Shown in pieces: positions 45,171 through 60,100 of a stretch of 64,000 nt of DNA. Position 1 is the first letter of the stretch. The number at the start of each line of letters is the position of its first letter. The notes under the pieces were generated by a model. That model saw only the letters and a list, made by a program, of their open reading frames with translations. It searched no databases and was not told the origin of the DNA. The DNA lies in assembly GCA_035041965.1 (NCBI GenBank), contig JAPYMA010000908.1:186001-250000 (forward strand). The letters run 5' to 3'. Both the position numbers and the translations under genes were made by a program. This stretch comes from Anisakis pegreffii (lineage: Eukaryota > Nematoda > Chromadorea > Rhabditida > Anisakidae).

Positions 45171-48100
45171 CTATGAGCTAAGTACATAATGGGCATCACG
45201 CAAAAAAGTTGGTAAATGATCAAAGGTGAAGAAACTCATCGACTGTTGCTCGAACGATTGACGAACCCAGTCGGAACGAAGCCTCGCGAAACGCCGTGCT
45301 GATAGAAATAGCGGTTTACCACGTCTGAAGCCACATTCAATTCACCCACTGCCGAGCCAGCAATTCGCATAAGCAAAAATAAATGATGAAAGGCAAAAAG
45401 ACCCAGTTCTAACGTCAAGTTGGATGATTCGAATTGAAAAACAAGAAGAATGAAGACAAATTGAATGTGAATAATTTCTTATCCATTTTCGACAATTGTT
45501 TTAATTGAAATTTTTATTTGCCTCTATTCTTTCGGTAATTTTCCTTTTTACAATTTTCAGTCATCTAATTTCCCAACTTCATACCTCATTATTCAACAAC
45601 TTCATTTTCAAAAATCAAGCAAGCACATATACATATTACCTAACTTGTAATTTCTCGGCTACAATCACATTTGACTTAATTCACAATAATGCTGCAATAA
45701 CACTAACCTTAAGTTACGATCCTCCTCTCCATGAATGTCCAAATAAACAGATCCCCAGAGCGCGGCTTTATGCCTCGTCACAATCACGATCAGCGATGTA
45801 TTCAGCGACAGGAAACACGCCACTCCACTTCCACACTGTATTGCGTGCTGCAATCAACATGAATCGTCGCATCAATATCGCACTATTTTCACGAATATTC
45901 AATACACAAATATTCATATGATGTATTCTCATGGCAAAACATCGTACACACACCAAAACAATATCCTATCCAAATCAACACATCAACTCACCCGTTCCAC
46001 TTCATTATCAGGCACCATCCCTCCAGTGGATGTCACACAACAACTGTCCAAACAAACCACCTCCGAGCACAACAAACAGATGAATGGATTCCGTGGAATC
46101 GTACCACAACTCAAACATGAACGACCAAAAAACCGCGAGAACAAATCATCATAGTTCGTTGGTAACTCCAGTATAGTGAAACGACGCCATACAAGCGCTT
46201 CCATTTTTAGTGTCTAAAAGAAATGAACATTCGAACCGATATAAGATAACGAATTCAGCGTAGATTATTGACATTAGCATATTAGAGTTGGTTATGATTT
46301 ATGATTTGATTTCAAGTGACAAACTCCCTCCCGTTCGTTCACAACTTTCAAGATGTTGCCCAGAAAAGATAGTCAGATTAGTTTCTATCGAAAATATATA
46401 TCATTCATAAATGTTCCCTAACATTCAATATAGAAATACGTCAAATAGCGAGTTTCTTACGAAAACCACCTAATCTCTAGAGTGAATAGAAGATGCCACG
46501 AAATCAATGCGAAATATTACATGAGCTATAAACGGTATCCATCTCGATATCACTTTAATCCAGTTGTTCAACGAAGCTGCCGGTAGATAGCTTATCGACA
46601 GCTGTTCACTACCTGAAGCAATTATTGCAACACTGATTTTCTGCATGAGAAATTGAAAATTTCGATAGTGATTACAATAATCGCAAACAATAATTCACTC
46701 GAAAAAATTCTATTGTAAATTAATCATTTGAAAGAAATGCAAAATTTTGAATTTGAAAAAAATGCAAAAATACAAGATTTGACAAAATTTTGACGTGCGA
46801 TTACAATAGTTGAATTTTGAAAACGAAAATTTTCATCAAACTCTAAGAGAATCTCTGAATTGTAATAATAACGTCAGCATCGCATCAAAACCTGTCAGAA
46901 AATGATGCATTTGCTCAAGTGATGTGTGCCCAATTTTGAAATTGTCCGGCAGTCGTTTGATACGACATTCATGCCACAGTTCACCGATGTAGCGCGACAG
47001 ATCTGTGCACGTGTATCGCATCGCCTCTACCGGATTCACTTCATCCTGCAAAATTCAACACCAACGAGTGCGAATCTCCCAGATTTTATTTTTCGGCAAA
47101 ACGAGTTTTGTACACTTCAAAGCATCTTGAACAATGAACAAGATGCTTTTATGAACATCGCCAATAAGATGGAAAGACGATATTACAAAGAAACTGGGTA
47201 ACACCTGGCACAGGGAAAGCAAGATCAAGGATCGAATGGAAACGCATTGTGGCCAGTAACGTTGCAAACGTTTGATAGCCTGGCCAATCCAGGTAAAAGC
47301 ATCTTAACATCTGCACCTTTACAACTGAGCAAACAAATCAAACGTGAAAAGCTACTTAATGAATTCGGTGACTGGCTTACGGAAAACAGGTTCTTCTTTT
47401 AAAAATCTTACTGCGATCTCTAGAAAGATCACAAAACTGCACAGACTATAAATCCCACTAAACAGAGACCATATAAAGAGAATTCATCTTGTGGCAATAC
47501 ATGTATCGATACTAATCTGTGAGTTTAAACGCATGGTCTTATCAATTAATGGTGATCGCATTCTCCTGGCAACACCAGCACTAAGTTACCGACCCACCGA
47601 GGAATGAAAGGTTCAAGGGTTGACCGTTGACGCCATTGTCATCCATAAGGAAGATTGAAAAAATTCGAAAATTCTTTTAGCGAATGAAAATTATTCTCAC
47701 TACGCCATTACATCAACGAACAACTGGTTTTGGATAATACTCAAGAAAGTAATATAGCAGTGGAATCCTTACCACATTTTCCATGAGCAGATCGTTCGCG
47801 TTTACATGTGGATGAGAGAAGAGTTCTCGCATAACATCCAGGGCAACACTTGAGAACAACTGAAATGATAACTGACAACTGACAACTGAAATTGACGAAT
47901 TCATTGCTTTTCTACCTATCATATTTCGACAAATACAGCTAGAGATCATCAAAAGTACAAGCATTATGCATTGATATGAGAAATTTACTTGATCCGTTGA
48001 CGACGAAGAATCGTTCTGCGCTGTATTACTCAATGGTTGTGATGGCGATGATGCAGACACCTTTCTCATCAGACGTTTCATTTGTGGAATTGGCATATGC

Positions 48101-51100
48101 AACGTGGCTAACAGAGCCGAGCGCACGGCAGCTGCCCAAAGCACTACCTCGTAGATGAACGAAAGAAGTTCTGCAAAGCAGTACGATTTGAAAAGATTTC
48201 TTTCTTAAGTTTGTATGTGAATCACAAATGTCGAATTGAATCAAAGAGTCAGTTACCAATTTTATCATCGTTCATTAAACAATCGTTCGTGATCACATAG
48301 GATGAGAGGCGTGTTATCGCAGATTTCATATCGAACAGCATCACCGGTGTGCCCGTCTCACGTTCTACTGCACGTGTCGACAATCGCATCGCCTTCTTGG
48401 CTGCTTCGGTTGACTGAATTAAATCAATCAAAACACCTAATGACCACGTATGAATCAATCCAGCTCTAGGTTAAATTCAACTGCTCTGCTTAAAATTCCA
48501 TCAACAAACCCCCTAAAAAAACTGAAAATTCGAAGAAATTCATAGATTTCTTCAAACTTTTTCGCAAACTCCTCGACTCAATAAGAGTTTTCCCACGTAT
48601 GAAATAAATAGGTACCCGGAAAATCTGCCTAGAGACGTTTTGCCTAAAGACACATTGCCTAACGGACAGTTTGCCTAAGGAAAGTTTGCCTATTAGACAA
48701 AATATCTCAGTAAAAAACTGTCCGTTAGGCAAATTTTCCTTAGGCAAATTGTCCATTAGACAAACTGTCCGTTAAGTAATGTGTCTTTAGGCAAACTGTC
48801 CTTGAACAAAACATCTTTAGGCAGATTATCCAGTCACGAATAAATACACACATGTGAATAACTGCAGTCATTCCTATATATTTCAAATATACATATGTAC
48901 GTACGAAATATGTAGGACTGAAGATAATACACTCACTTACCGATGCTAGTATATCAGAATCATCAGGCACTGGCTTTGGTACGGGAACGGAATCTGGAGA
49001 CGAAATCGCAGATGAAGGTGACGAGACTTCAGCCTGAGCCAGCGGTGGATTCGGCCCTTCGATGCTGCTGTCAATACTGCTGCTGTCGATACTGCTCGTA
49101 CTATCGCTTCGAGTACTCGGACCATCCGTTGTGCCACTACTGCTGGTCAACGTTGACTGCGTGGTATCATCAGTGGGATTCGGCGAATTTTCACGAGAAT
49201 CCTCCGGCTCTGAGTGACCAGCGTTCGGTAGGAAACCATCGGTTAGTTGACGCCATTGATAGTTTGCGAACACGATATCACGCTCAACGCCTTCATATCT
49301 CGCCGCATAGATCAAATGTTCTGCAAAAGAACAAAACACAAATCAAATTTAATCTGAAACCAACAAACCAAACAAATTAACAATGAAAACTAAATTTTAC
49401 AAGAAAATCACAAAATAGATTACAATCAAATATCATAGCTTTCCTTCCATCTTCACGCTATTAAAATTTTCGTCAAATAGCACTGAATGGTTCAATTGCA
49501 CAATGTATTTATTGCATAATATGTTCATCAAATCCAGCTCTGTATTCACTTTCACTTCATCTCATAAACTCAGCCATCTATAACGCTAACTCCACTTAAT
49601 CATCACAAATCATTCTACAAGTTACACTGATTGTGAGTCCATCCCATAAGCTGAACAAAACGGAATCTACGAGAATTCAAACTGATACCAGTTGGTAGTA
49701 GGCGATTACTGCGATCAGTGATATCCAGTTCAGACAGCAACACATTTCGTTCAACGTTTGCTCTGAAACCAAGTAAAACATATAACATAAGAATTTTTGG
49801 ATCACTCATAAAAACAAATATTCCATGCTGACAATCCCATACATATCAAGATTGCTCCTCAGGCAATCAGGGCATTTGAATTTACAATCTCATTCAACTT
49901 TAATAAACAGAAACCACTCAATTTAAACATACGCTTCTACACGGTCCATTCAATACAAAAAATTCAACAAAATATTTCCCCCATTACTTGGCCAATCCCA
50001 ATGTGAACGATTGTCCTTTGGCACGTAACCGTTCACCGACATCACCGCGATACGTTGTCCACTTCTCACAACGCATGATGAAATTCGTAAACGTTTGACG
50101 ATACTTTATGAAACTCTCCACGTCACTTTCCTCCAATCAAAAATTCATATGAAAATGCTTGAAGAGCAAAGAAAATAAACAAAAAATACTGCAACGATCA
50201 CTTATTTTGAATCACAATACGAGATTCCGATCGTGGAAAAATTGATGAACAATGAAAATAATCGATACCTGAAGTGGTGGATTGGTTTTTTGCAACGAAT
50301 TCTGCACAGCCACTATGTCTCGTTTGTACGTATAAGCATCGTCAGATTTTTCTGGTAGACTATTCCTGAAAAATCTCTTTGATAAAAATATTGTGATAAA
50401 TGACAAACCACCTGATTGTACTGCACATTCATAAATTCAAACAGATACGTGCGTGAACCAATAAGGATTGAAAAAGCATCGAAACTGTACCTAAGTCGTT
50501 CAATATCAATGTCAGGTGTGAGCGGGAGTAGACCATGAACAGTGGCGCGACACATCGGACACGACACATCAATGCGCAAATCCAACGGATTGACACGCAA
50601 TGGAGGTGATTCCTCAAATTAGATCACAATAACACACGCTGATAACATAACACCATGACGCTCCAAACAATCATAAAACCATCCATATTAGATGCAGTCT
50701 TTGACTTAAGCGCTACAAACTTTATCCGTTCGAAGATCAATCTCAAGTTGATTTAAAAATTCAAGTTTCCACGTAAACTCAACGAAATCCTCATGCAGAT
50801 CACGTTATTTGCGGTGATTTGAATCCGATACGAAAAGTATTTGTTGCTAAGAACAACAACTTCCGAACTTACCCATAGTGTTTGAACGTATGCTTTGTAA
50901 CATTTCATATGTGCAAAGTGTCCACACGTTCGCACTTCCACACCGGTTGGCACCTGCACTAAGTCGGCGAAAACAGGGAAACGCTGAAATTACTTCTACT
51001 ATTTTGAAAGGAAATCGAAACAAACTAATTGTAAAGAAAATAATGATTGATGGCGAGTAAGTGATTCAACGATGCTTACTCACAAACAACACAACAATAC

Positions 51101-54100
51101 ACCCACTTGTTCGAGAAGCATTCTCTTCGCAACATCGCAATGCTTCATCATGTTGCGTTGCAGCAAACAACCGTTGTTCTTCAACGTCTCCGCGTCCCAA
51201 TCCAGCAACGACAACGGTGAGCCGTCTGATGGCAACGAATGTTCAACCACTAAAAGTAATACAATGAATAACTGATATCCAGTTGACGCTCAATGTTGAC
51301 GTTGATGCGCTCCAGATTTCTGAATTCGCACATACAATTAACTAATCATAAAAATGCACAACGATTACGATTTCCTTCCATACAGCAAAAACTGAATATA
51401 TAAAGGTATATATTCGTTCAAGATACAGCATAATACTTATTGAGATGAGCGAAATTATTCTATAAACAGAGTGAGTTACAAAAATCAGAAATGTATCCAC
51501 ATGAAACAGTTAAAAACCTGAAAGACTGAATCGAAACTGCTATGAACTTCGATCAGTAGAAACATAATTTTTGAAATTATAATATTAAATTGTAAGTGAG
51601 TAACTTGAACACTGCAACTAAGCGATAAATGATAAACGCTGAATTCGATAAGAAAAAGTTTTTAGACCAATAATGAGAGATTAACCATAATTGTTGACGA
51701 TACTCACTAAAGCACCAACTGGATGCGATAGCGTACTTGCAGTCGTATCGCCGCATATTGGACACTCGTAATGTCGAACTTCTGATTTCTCAAATTCACT
51801 CGCACAATTAACTAATCATAAAAATGCTCAAGATTACGATTCCCTTACAAACAGCAAAAAAACACCATCAATTATTCCTTATGAACCATATATAAGCACA
51901 CGAACAAACGAAAACTCATAATTTCATTCAAAATCATCGAACATATCAGAAAAAGGAAAGCAAGATCAAGGACCAAATGGAAACGCATTATAGCCAGCAA
52001 CTTTACAAACGTTCGATAGCCTAGCAAACCCAGGTAATCCAGGTAATATCAGAAATCCAGGTAATTCAGGTAATATCATAAAAAGAAACAACCTGCGTTG
52101 TATCCATAGCGTCCATTTGTGTTTGAGTTAAGCCTTCACGAAGCATCATTTTCTGCATTAACGTAGCATTCTTCTTTTTACGTGCTGCCAGAAGTGCCTG
52201 AAGGAACTTCTTAAATCCGATAAAAGACTCAATTATTTAAATAATCCGATCAAAGCTATAGCTAAAGCAATATCATTTACCGGCAACAATCAAGGTACAG
52301 GTGATAATTACCTGTTGACGTCTTTTCGCATTCAATCGTTTCTCGGCATTGCTACGCGCCTCCGAATCATCTGCTTCCGAGGCCACTTTCCTAGGCGAGT
52401 CAACACCCACTCTCATGACCATCAACGAATCCAAATATTGCTGTGCCTCCTTATCACTACAAACCACTCAAAATTGGTTTAACACTATTGACACAGCTGT
52501 TACTGTCTTTATCAACACTAATTATTGTTAGTTGGACATCGAGTGGTTGTTTTGTCAATCGCTGTGAGCGATCGGCGGAATATTTATTTTATCAGAGTCA
52601 TGATTATTTATTGGATTGATATTTGGCTACGATTAATTACGCAAAGTATTCACGGCAACTACTTAATTACTCGGTTGTGTTCGGTTGGCCTGCTCGCCTA
52701 ACCAGCGGGGTGGCGTAAATTGAGGCTAAAATAATGTGCACGGAAACGCGAGCATTGTGGCCAGCAACGTTACAAACGTTTGATAGCTTGGCCAATCCAG
52801 GTAAACCATTACAGTAATAAAACCAATATGAAGTGTTTCTTACCTGCGATACAGGATATTTATGAAACGCCCAACATACGATATTGTTGAACCTGAGATT
52901 CTTGTCAAGTCACCTGGACTCTTCTTGATCAAATGATCCAACACTATACTGAGACGCCTGTCCAAGTCCACACCACCCGACTCAGTGCCACCAGCGCTAT
53001 CTTCACTCAGCGACAAACGCATTATGCGAACCAACATCGACAGCAAGGAACGCGGCTCTCTAAAAACATCAAATTTCTTTCCGCCCTCATGAAAATCGCA
53101 CAGCCACAAAAATCGCCATTATACTCTCCCTTTTAAATTCTTATCGATCCCATATGAATTTCACTTCCACTCAAACAAGCACTACCAGGCATTTAAAATG
53201 GAAATTAAACAAATTTGGCTGAAGACTATTTGAAATTAAGCATATGAAAAAATGGTACCCAGACAACCTACCTAAAGACGTTTCACCTAAGGGAAGTTTA
53301 TCTATTCGGCAACGTATCCATTAGAAACTGTCCGTTAGGCAATGTGTTTTTAGGCAAATTGTCCTCATTCAGAACGTCTTTAGGCAGATTATCCAGTCAA
53401 AGAAAAAATGTTTGGTCATATCGACCATACGGTTCGTTAGATATTCTTCTTTTTCTTTGATTTCAATTCTCTTCTCATGAACAGTCCATTCACTAAGTTT
53501 TTTTCGACAGCCCTTCCTCAAAACGACATTCACCCAGAACTGCCTTCACCAAAACCCTTCTGAACAAATCGCCTGCTGCATCAACTCAGTGGCACAAACA
53601 ATACTAACTCAGAAATATCATGCATGGCCCTTAAAAACAAGTGACCAACTTATTTGCGTCTCCTTCGTTCACATTCAACGTGAACAACGAAAGCGCGTGT
53701 GTGTGTTGTTTATCCAATGATGCTGCAGAAATGTTGTGATCGACTCGATGATATGCAGATCGCGTTATGGCCATTCTCGTTGTCAACGTTTCATTCCTGG
53801 CCCAGAAACACTGCTCATCATCGGATGCGCTCTTGAATTGTGGCGATGTAATGTAGGAAACGCTCAGAGTCAACAAATAGACAACCTGCTGCACGATTGA
53901 ATCACTTATTTGGCCTTCGTCAATGTGCTGAAATAATTTCATTCTTTTTATAACACTTCCACAAACACCACTGCCTTGATGGAAGCTATCAACCCACAAA
54001 AATCGATGAGTTACGTGGCGATAAATTTTAAATGGATGTGAAGATCATCGACATTGAAATATTAATGACAAGAATGGCGAGGATGCTGAGATATTGAATA

Positions 54101-57100
54101 TAATGTTGAACAGAGTAAAGCAAACGATTGTCCAATTCCACTGATCAATCAAGAATAAACTCCGCTTCATACTGCTTTCTGATGATCAATCAGAACCACT
54201 CATCGTTATTCTTATTATTCTTTTTAACAGCACCATCGTTGAAACAATCACTAATATTACAATTAATATTACAAGTTGTAAACACCATCAGTAATATTAC
54301 TACAAAGAGATTATTTCCTAGAACTGACCATTGCTAACACCTCGAAGAGTATCTCGAAAAATGTTGGTGAGACGAGCAACTTGAACACATTGCGCAGATG
54401 AAGTATCGTATCTGCATACCCATCGAAACTGATCAACCGATACGGTATCCAGAAATGTCCTCCCATTCCGCAACCGTACATCTTTTGGCCACTGCCCGGT
54501 GAAGATCGATTCAAACGAGTTCGCTCTCTACAAAAATCAAATATATCCGATGAAAATAATACCATCATAAAAACATCTTCCATGTTAATAATGATAAAAT
54601 ATTGAATTATGTAACAAATAACAAGAGACCGAAATCTCCATTCCATAAAAAAAATGAAGCAGGCTAGGTGGAAATGAAAACTAGAGACTGCTACAGATTG
54701 TTCCTGAATCTTTTAGCAATGAACTACAAAGTTTTAGGAATTCGAAATTCGGAACAGAAAAGTTGATTTTACAAATTCAGTTATTCAATCAGGCATTGAG
54801 AATTACAGAGCAAATCTTCTCACATGTTTTCTGAACGCAACAACGCGTCGTTGAACTCTCGGGCTGTTGTGGCACGCATACGACAGAATACCGGTTCAAA
54901 GCGCTCGTACCAGGACTGCTCGGAAAGTCGGAAAACACCCTGTTGAATGTGACTTCCTTGGTCTGGCTCATTGTAGACAGCTAACTGCAACAAAACACAA
55001 TCAATGAAACCTTTACTTTACCTTGCGATTGATTACTTAGCCACCTGTCTTCGCTCTCTATGTGGGTGCAGATCAACCGATTCCCATGTTATTCTATGTT
55101 GCGCAGAACTTTTCCATTTCTGACCAAACATTCTAACGAATGGTTCATCTCATCTTGAGCCTAGCCAATTCAGGTAACATTGAACAAAAGAAAACGCCTC
55201 TTCCATCTCATTATTTCAAATTCCCTGAAACGAACCTTCTGAAGAAGAGAGTCGAACGCCTTATCACTCATCATCGCACGACTTCCTTTCTCGGGAATTG
55301 CCGATTTCAGTTTCGAATGCGTCAAATCGCCAATCGCCAACGCTGCCACGATTTCTCGCTCCACATCTTTCTCCTCGACACCGTTCGTATTCCACGCAAT
55401 TACGATCAATTCCAGAAGTAATCTGCAAGGATTTAAGTCGATTAATACCAATACCAATAATAATACTTGACAATAAAATAATAAAAACAATAACAGAAAT
55501 GAAAAATACAGTGTGATTGTGACATTCAATCAACCCATTGGTATCATAAAAATATTGTCACATTTGTAAACAGCTACATAAAGGACAACGAGACTTCATC
55601 CAAATTCAAATTAAAAACCGAATCTAACCGGCCAGTTTGCTGAAATACTGTTACAAACAGCATGCAACGAACAAATACACTATCGAATAGATAATATTTC
55701 TACAATCATTCTCGCATCTAAATGAACAACCCACAAACCTGAGTGCTCCATCGATCAACGAATCAACCCATTCCTTTCGTGTTATCACAATCGGTTTCAC
55801 ATCTGCTATCGACGCGTTCGTATATTTCACATTCGGACTATACGAGAAGCATTCATCCAAGTAGAATGATGCCGATAAAGCGTTCAGAAACCACTCCGGA
55901 TGGACGTTTGACGCGATAAATCTGAAATTCATTAACTGAATTATGAATTTAAGAAAATTTAAGAAATTTAAGAAAATTAAAGAAATAACTGATGAATTTA
56001 AAATTTAAGAAATCAAGAGAAGTAACACCATTATCATAAATCACTTTTCTTATTACCACAAATGAATGATATTCACCTGAGCAATGCAATATCACAATCC
56101 AACAATGCCGTATTATAATTCGTTTGCGCGTAGTAAAATGACTGATTACGTGCCGCGTTACCGTTTCGTGCCCACATACCAGCTGATGTCTCTGCACGAC
56201 ACACCTTAAACGATTTTCTTTTCAATCAACTAAAACTAAAATTCCTCTACCAAAAATCTCGCATCTTCAATTCACTCTAACTCATCCACCCAAATCCATA
56301 CCAATCTCTTTATTATGATTCCACCATCCAATCTTCAATCGCTGCCTTCAAATTTCAAACTGATCAAACAAATTTTCAAAAGCGAACGACTGACTTCCAC
56401 AAAGCGACTTCCTTAACTCAAATGAAATCAAACTCAAAGAAATGAGCTGAATAAACCTGGATTCTAAGTGGATGCAGTGCAATTCTTCTTAAAAATTGCT
56501 CATCCTCAACCAATAGTCCTTGCACAGGCTCTCGAAGTAACAAATGCTCAACGGAATGCATCACACCCGCAGCGATATGACGATGCAGTGGAATGTGATA
56601 TGATACACAATACGGCTGCGCGCACACATCCATATTCGTCATTTGTAACGCTTCTAACCAACTCTACAATATGGCCGTTCAATTCCCAATCCATTTCAGT
56701 TCATCGCACCATTAATTCAAAACATCTTTACAACTATTATCTTATAATTCCTATTACTCCCTTATTATTCTCATCACATCATTAACCCTGATATTCTCAT
56801 CACGAATCAAGTTCTCTATTGAAAGGATTTAAGTTTATTTGACTACGAAACATTATAATCCATCCAAAACAAACGTGAAAAAGAAGGACCTACCTGCATT
56901 AAAGATTTCCACTTCAACAAATACAAATTCATGCAGTCGATTTCATCAGTGAGCGCGTTCAGTGTATTGAACATATTCACTGCGGCCACTTCCCATTCCA
57001 GATGAAATGATAGCTGAAATTCAATTTATGAAATGAACGATAATATGACCGAACAATAATGAAAGCAATACGAAACTTGAATTAATTCGATCGAGTAAAG

Positions 57101-60100
57101 TCTAACCTGGTACGGCTGCGCAGTATCATACTCAACGTGATCACCGCAGACCACTCGAAAGTTCACGTTCATTCCTGCAAATTAACTTCTCTCATTCTAA
57201 TCACTCCACAATAATGACATACAACAAATGAACAAGCTATTATTGTTGAACTCAAAGGCACATTATGAAATTCATTCACATACAAAGTAACAAAACTCCA
57301 AATGAGTTGATTCCACTCGATGTTCGCACTAAAATGAATTCACAAAAACATGAAAAACTCATTAAAATAACAAGAGCCGATAGAAATGCAGATAATACGA
57401 AATCCGAAATGACATGGATACCAAACAATTCCCACACATCATTGACTAAACACTCAAATCAATTGAATGATTACACTGTAGCAATTTTTCAAGTTCAACG
57501 TCTCATGTGCAACAGAAATTCTCAATAAGTTTATGGTGAAAAGGTAAATTCAACAATCCGTGATGAAACAATTTTCCAAGCAGACGGCGAAATCGATCAG
57601 GAAGATCTCATCAAGAAACTATGAAACTATCAGATGAAACGAAGTGAACGCAATTGGCTGTAGCTCTACTGCATAGTGTCACTGAAGTGGTAACGTTTGG
57701 GAAACATCTCAGCATAAAGCACTTATATTTTGATGAATAGCAAACAAAAAGTGAACAACAATAACCTTGCATCAGCGCTATCATCTTCGCGTAACAACTG
57801 AACGAAGCCGAATCTCTAAAGAACTTCCTGGCAATGCTCGGATGTCCCAATAGATTCTGCATATCGCTCACCAACGTCCAATACGAGTGTTTTCGCAGAG
57901 GTTGATTCAAATCCACAGAGAAAACGATCCACGTGAACGGCTCGAAAGTGGATGCTGTACTGTCTGCACTTGGCGCCGTACTTTCGTAGAAATATTCTCG
58001 CGCTGAAAGGTGAGAATATTGAAAGCGACACCAAATTTGTAAAAACAGCAGATGTAGAACTCAACGGAAAGGTGTTACAATCAAAATCAGAGGGAGCGAT
58101 TAAAACTGCAACGAATATTTTTCCATACGTCGAATACAAAATATTTTTGAGACATTCAGCATTCAGCATTTCGAGATATCTCACTCAACAACACATTAAG
58201 AATGCTCTCATCAAGACATTAATAAGACAATTAAAATATCATTGATAAATCTTCCTGATTCCAAATGAATGAACTCTGTTTTGTACATTTCCACACAGTC
58301 ACATAACAGTCAAAGGTAACACATCAAAAGTAGTTTCCAAAGTTGCTTTCCAAATAATTTGTTAACGTTCAACAAGCGAATTTCACCGAAGAGAGCGACA
58401 CACTTACCTTGAGTCAGGTACGATCTCTGCAGACCAGCACTCAGCAGACCACGAGTACTTGATATCAGCAAATACTTCAACGATATCTCATCGTCCAATT
58501 TGTTGCACATCGCTTCACTTGAGAGAATCTTTAAAACGTATAAATTTGTAAGGTTTGACGATAAATTCATTGTCGACATTAAATGAACATCCAATCAGAA
58601 ATATCGAAAAAAGAGTGAGGCATCACTCAGAGAATGATTTCTTGTTGTCTGTTTTGCACATTTTCAAAACTGAGTGAATATGATCTGAACAATCAATACG
58701 ATCAATTCAATCAGTCACATTAGTTGAGAAAATATCGCACCTGAACAGAAATATGTATGACACGACTCGAAACTGCATAAATTGTGGCGTTACCCTCAGA
58801 TTTTGCCAGATCAACCATTATTTCAGCAATACAACCGTACAGTGAGAAAAACTGACGAGCGAACCAATCCTTCAAAACAATACGAAATTAATTATTGCTC
58901 ACAAACGTTTGACGACAGCCTGGCCAATCCAGGTAACTATGAAATCAGAAAGTAATCAAATGAAGCAAAGAGTAACACTCACCCGATATTGCGCGTGTGA
59001 TAACATACTCAAACAAAGATTTATGATCGATTGTGGAAATATCAAACGTATCATCCAAAACACCAATTCATCCAGCAAACACTCAAATGAATAGTTCCGT
59101 TCGGGTGCTCCTTCGACTGTCTTCAGCGATTTCAAATCCTCTTCCAAAAGGCTTCTCGTACGCCAATCCAACGACACATCAACACGCTTTGACTTCTCTT
59201 GAAAATATAACTGATTGTGGCAATTTATTATAATCTCAAACCAGAAATGTTTATTTTCTCAGACTAATAAATTCAAATATCTTTGCTGGGCATCAATCGC
59301 AATCAAAATGATACTCAACTGAAAGATTTGTCAACATCAATTATTAATCGGATTCAATAACAGCTGCGGTGACAATAATACTATTGAAAATGGCAATTTC
59401 GATAAAAACAATAACTTCAGATGAAGAGTCCGAACCTTCAAGATCATCCTTCGCCATTCGTTTATTCAGTTCCGCATAGAGTTGTTTGTTGAGCAAAATG
59501 TCCGCCACTGCATCTCGGATCGGCCCACCGCAGTCCACTATTTCCTTTAAATCAATCTTACGATAAATCCTTCATCAAGCAGAAATCCTCCACCAAAAAT
59601 TTCTCTCCATTAAAATAAAGATAAGCCAAAAGTTCAATTGCACCTTTCCAAACCACTTCTGCCTTTCTAACTGAGTGACCAATGATAAAACTATCAGTAG
59701 GTTTAAATTTAGAACGGACTTGAAAGAAATCAAAATGAAATCGAGTCAAACCTGTAAGAATTCGATGAGAATGTGCGCTTGTGCTATCAAATGACAACTG
59801 AACGTCTCTTTATTCACATCCGACGATCGTTGCTTCTTCTGCTCGACCAGCTCTTCATACCGTCGATTCTAAGAGATAAAATAATGATTCCTTGAACAAA
59901 TGTTTACGGTTCATCATTATATCGATCTCATCAACATTCACTGCTGAAAATAAGACTGTGAAACAATAACAGAAAATGGCACTCACCCATCCACGGAAGT
60001 ACAAAAACAATCTGACGAACAACTTCGGTATCACAAATTCGGCCAACGAAACAATTTTGTCCGATGGTGCTGGTGGGCGAATTGCGTTCGGTCCGTGCCG

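Noticed and set aside
46926..47201. Plus-strand open frame of 91 codons
   Set aside because: It is the antisense of UBR3 exon 36 joined to an RTE tail fragment; the minus-strand exon fits the UBR3 phase chain.
48943..49380. Plus-strand open frame of 145 codons
   Set aside because: Antisense of UBR3 exon 32, whose repetitive Ser codons leave the opposite strand open.
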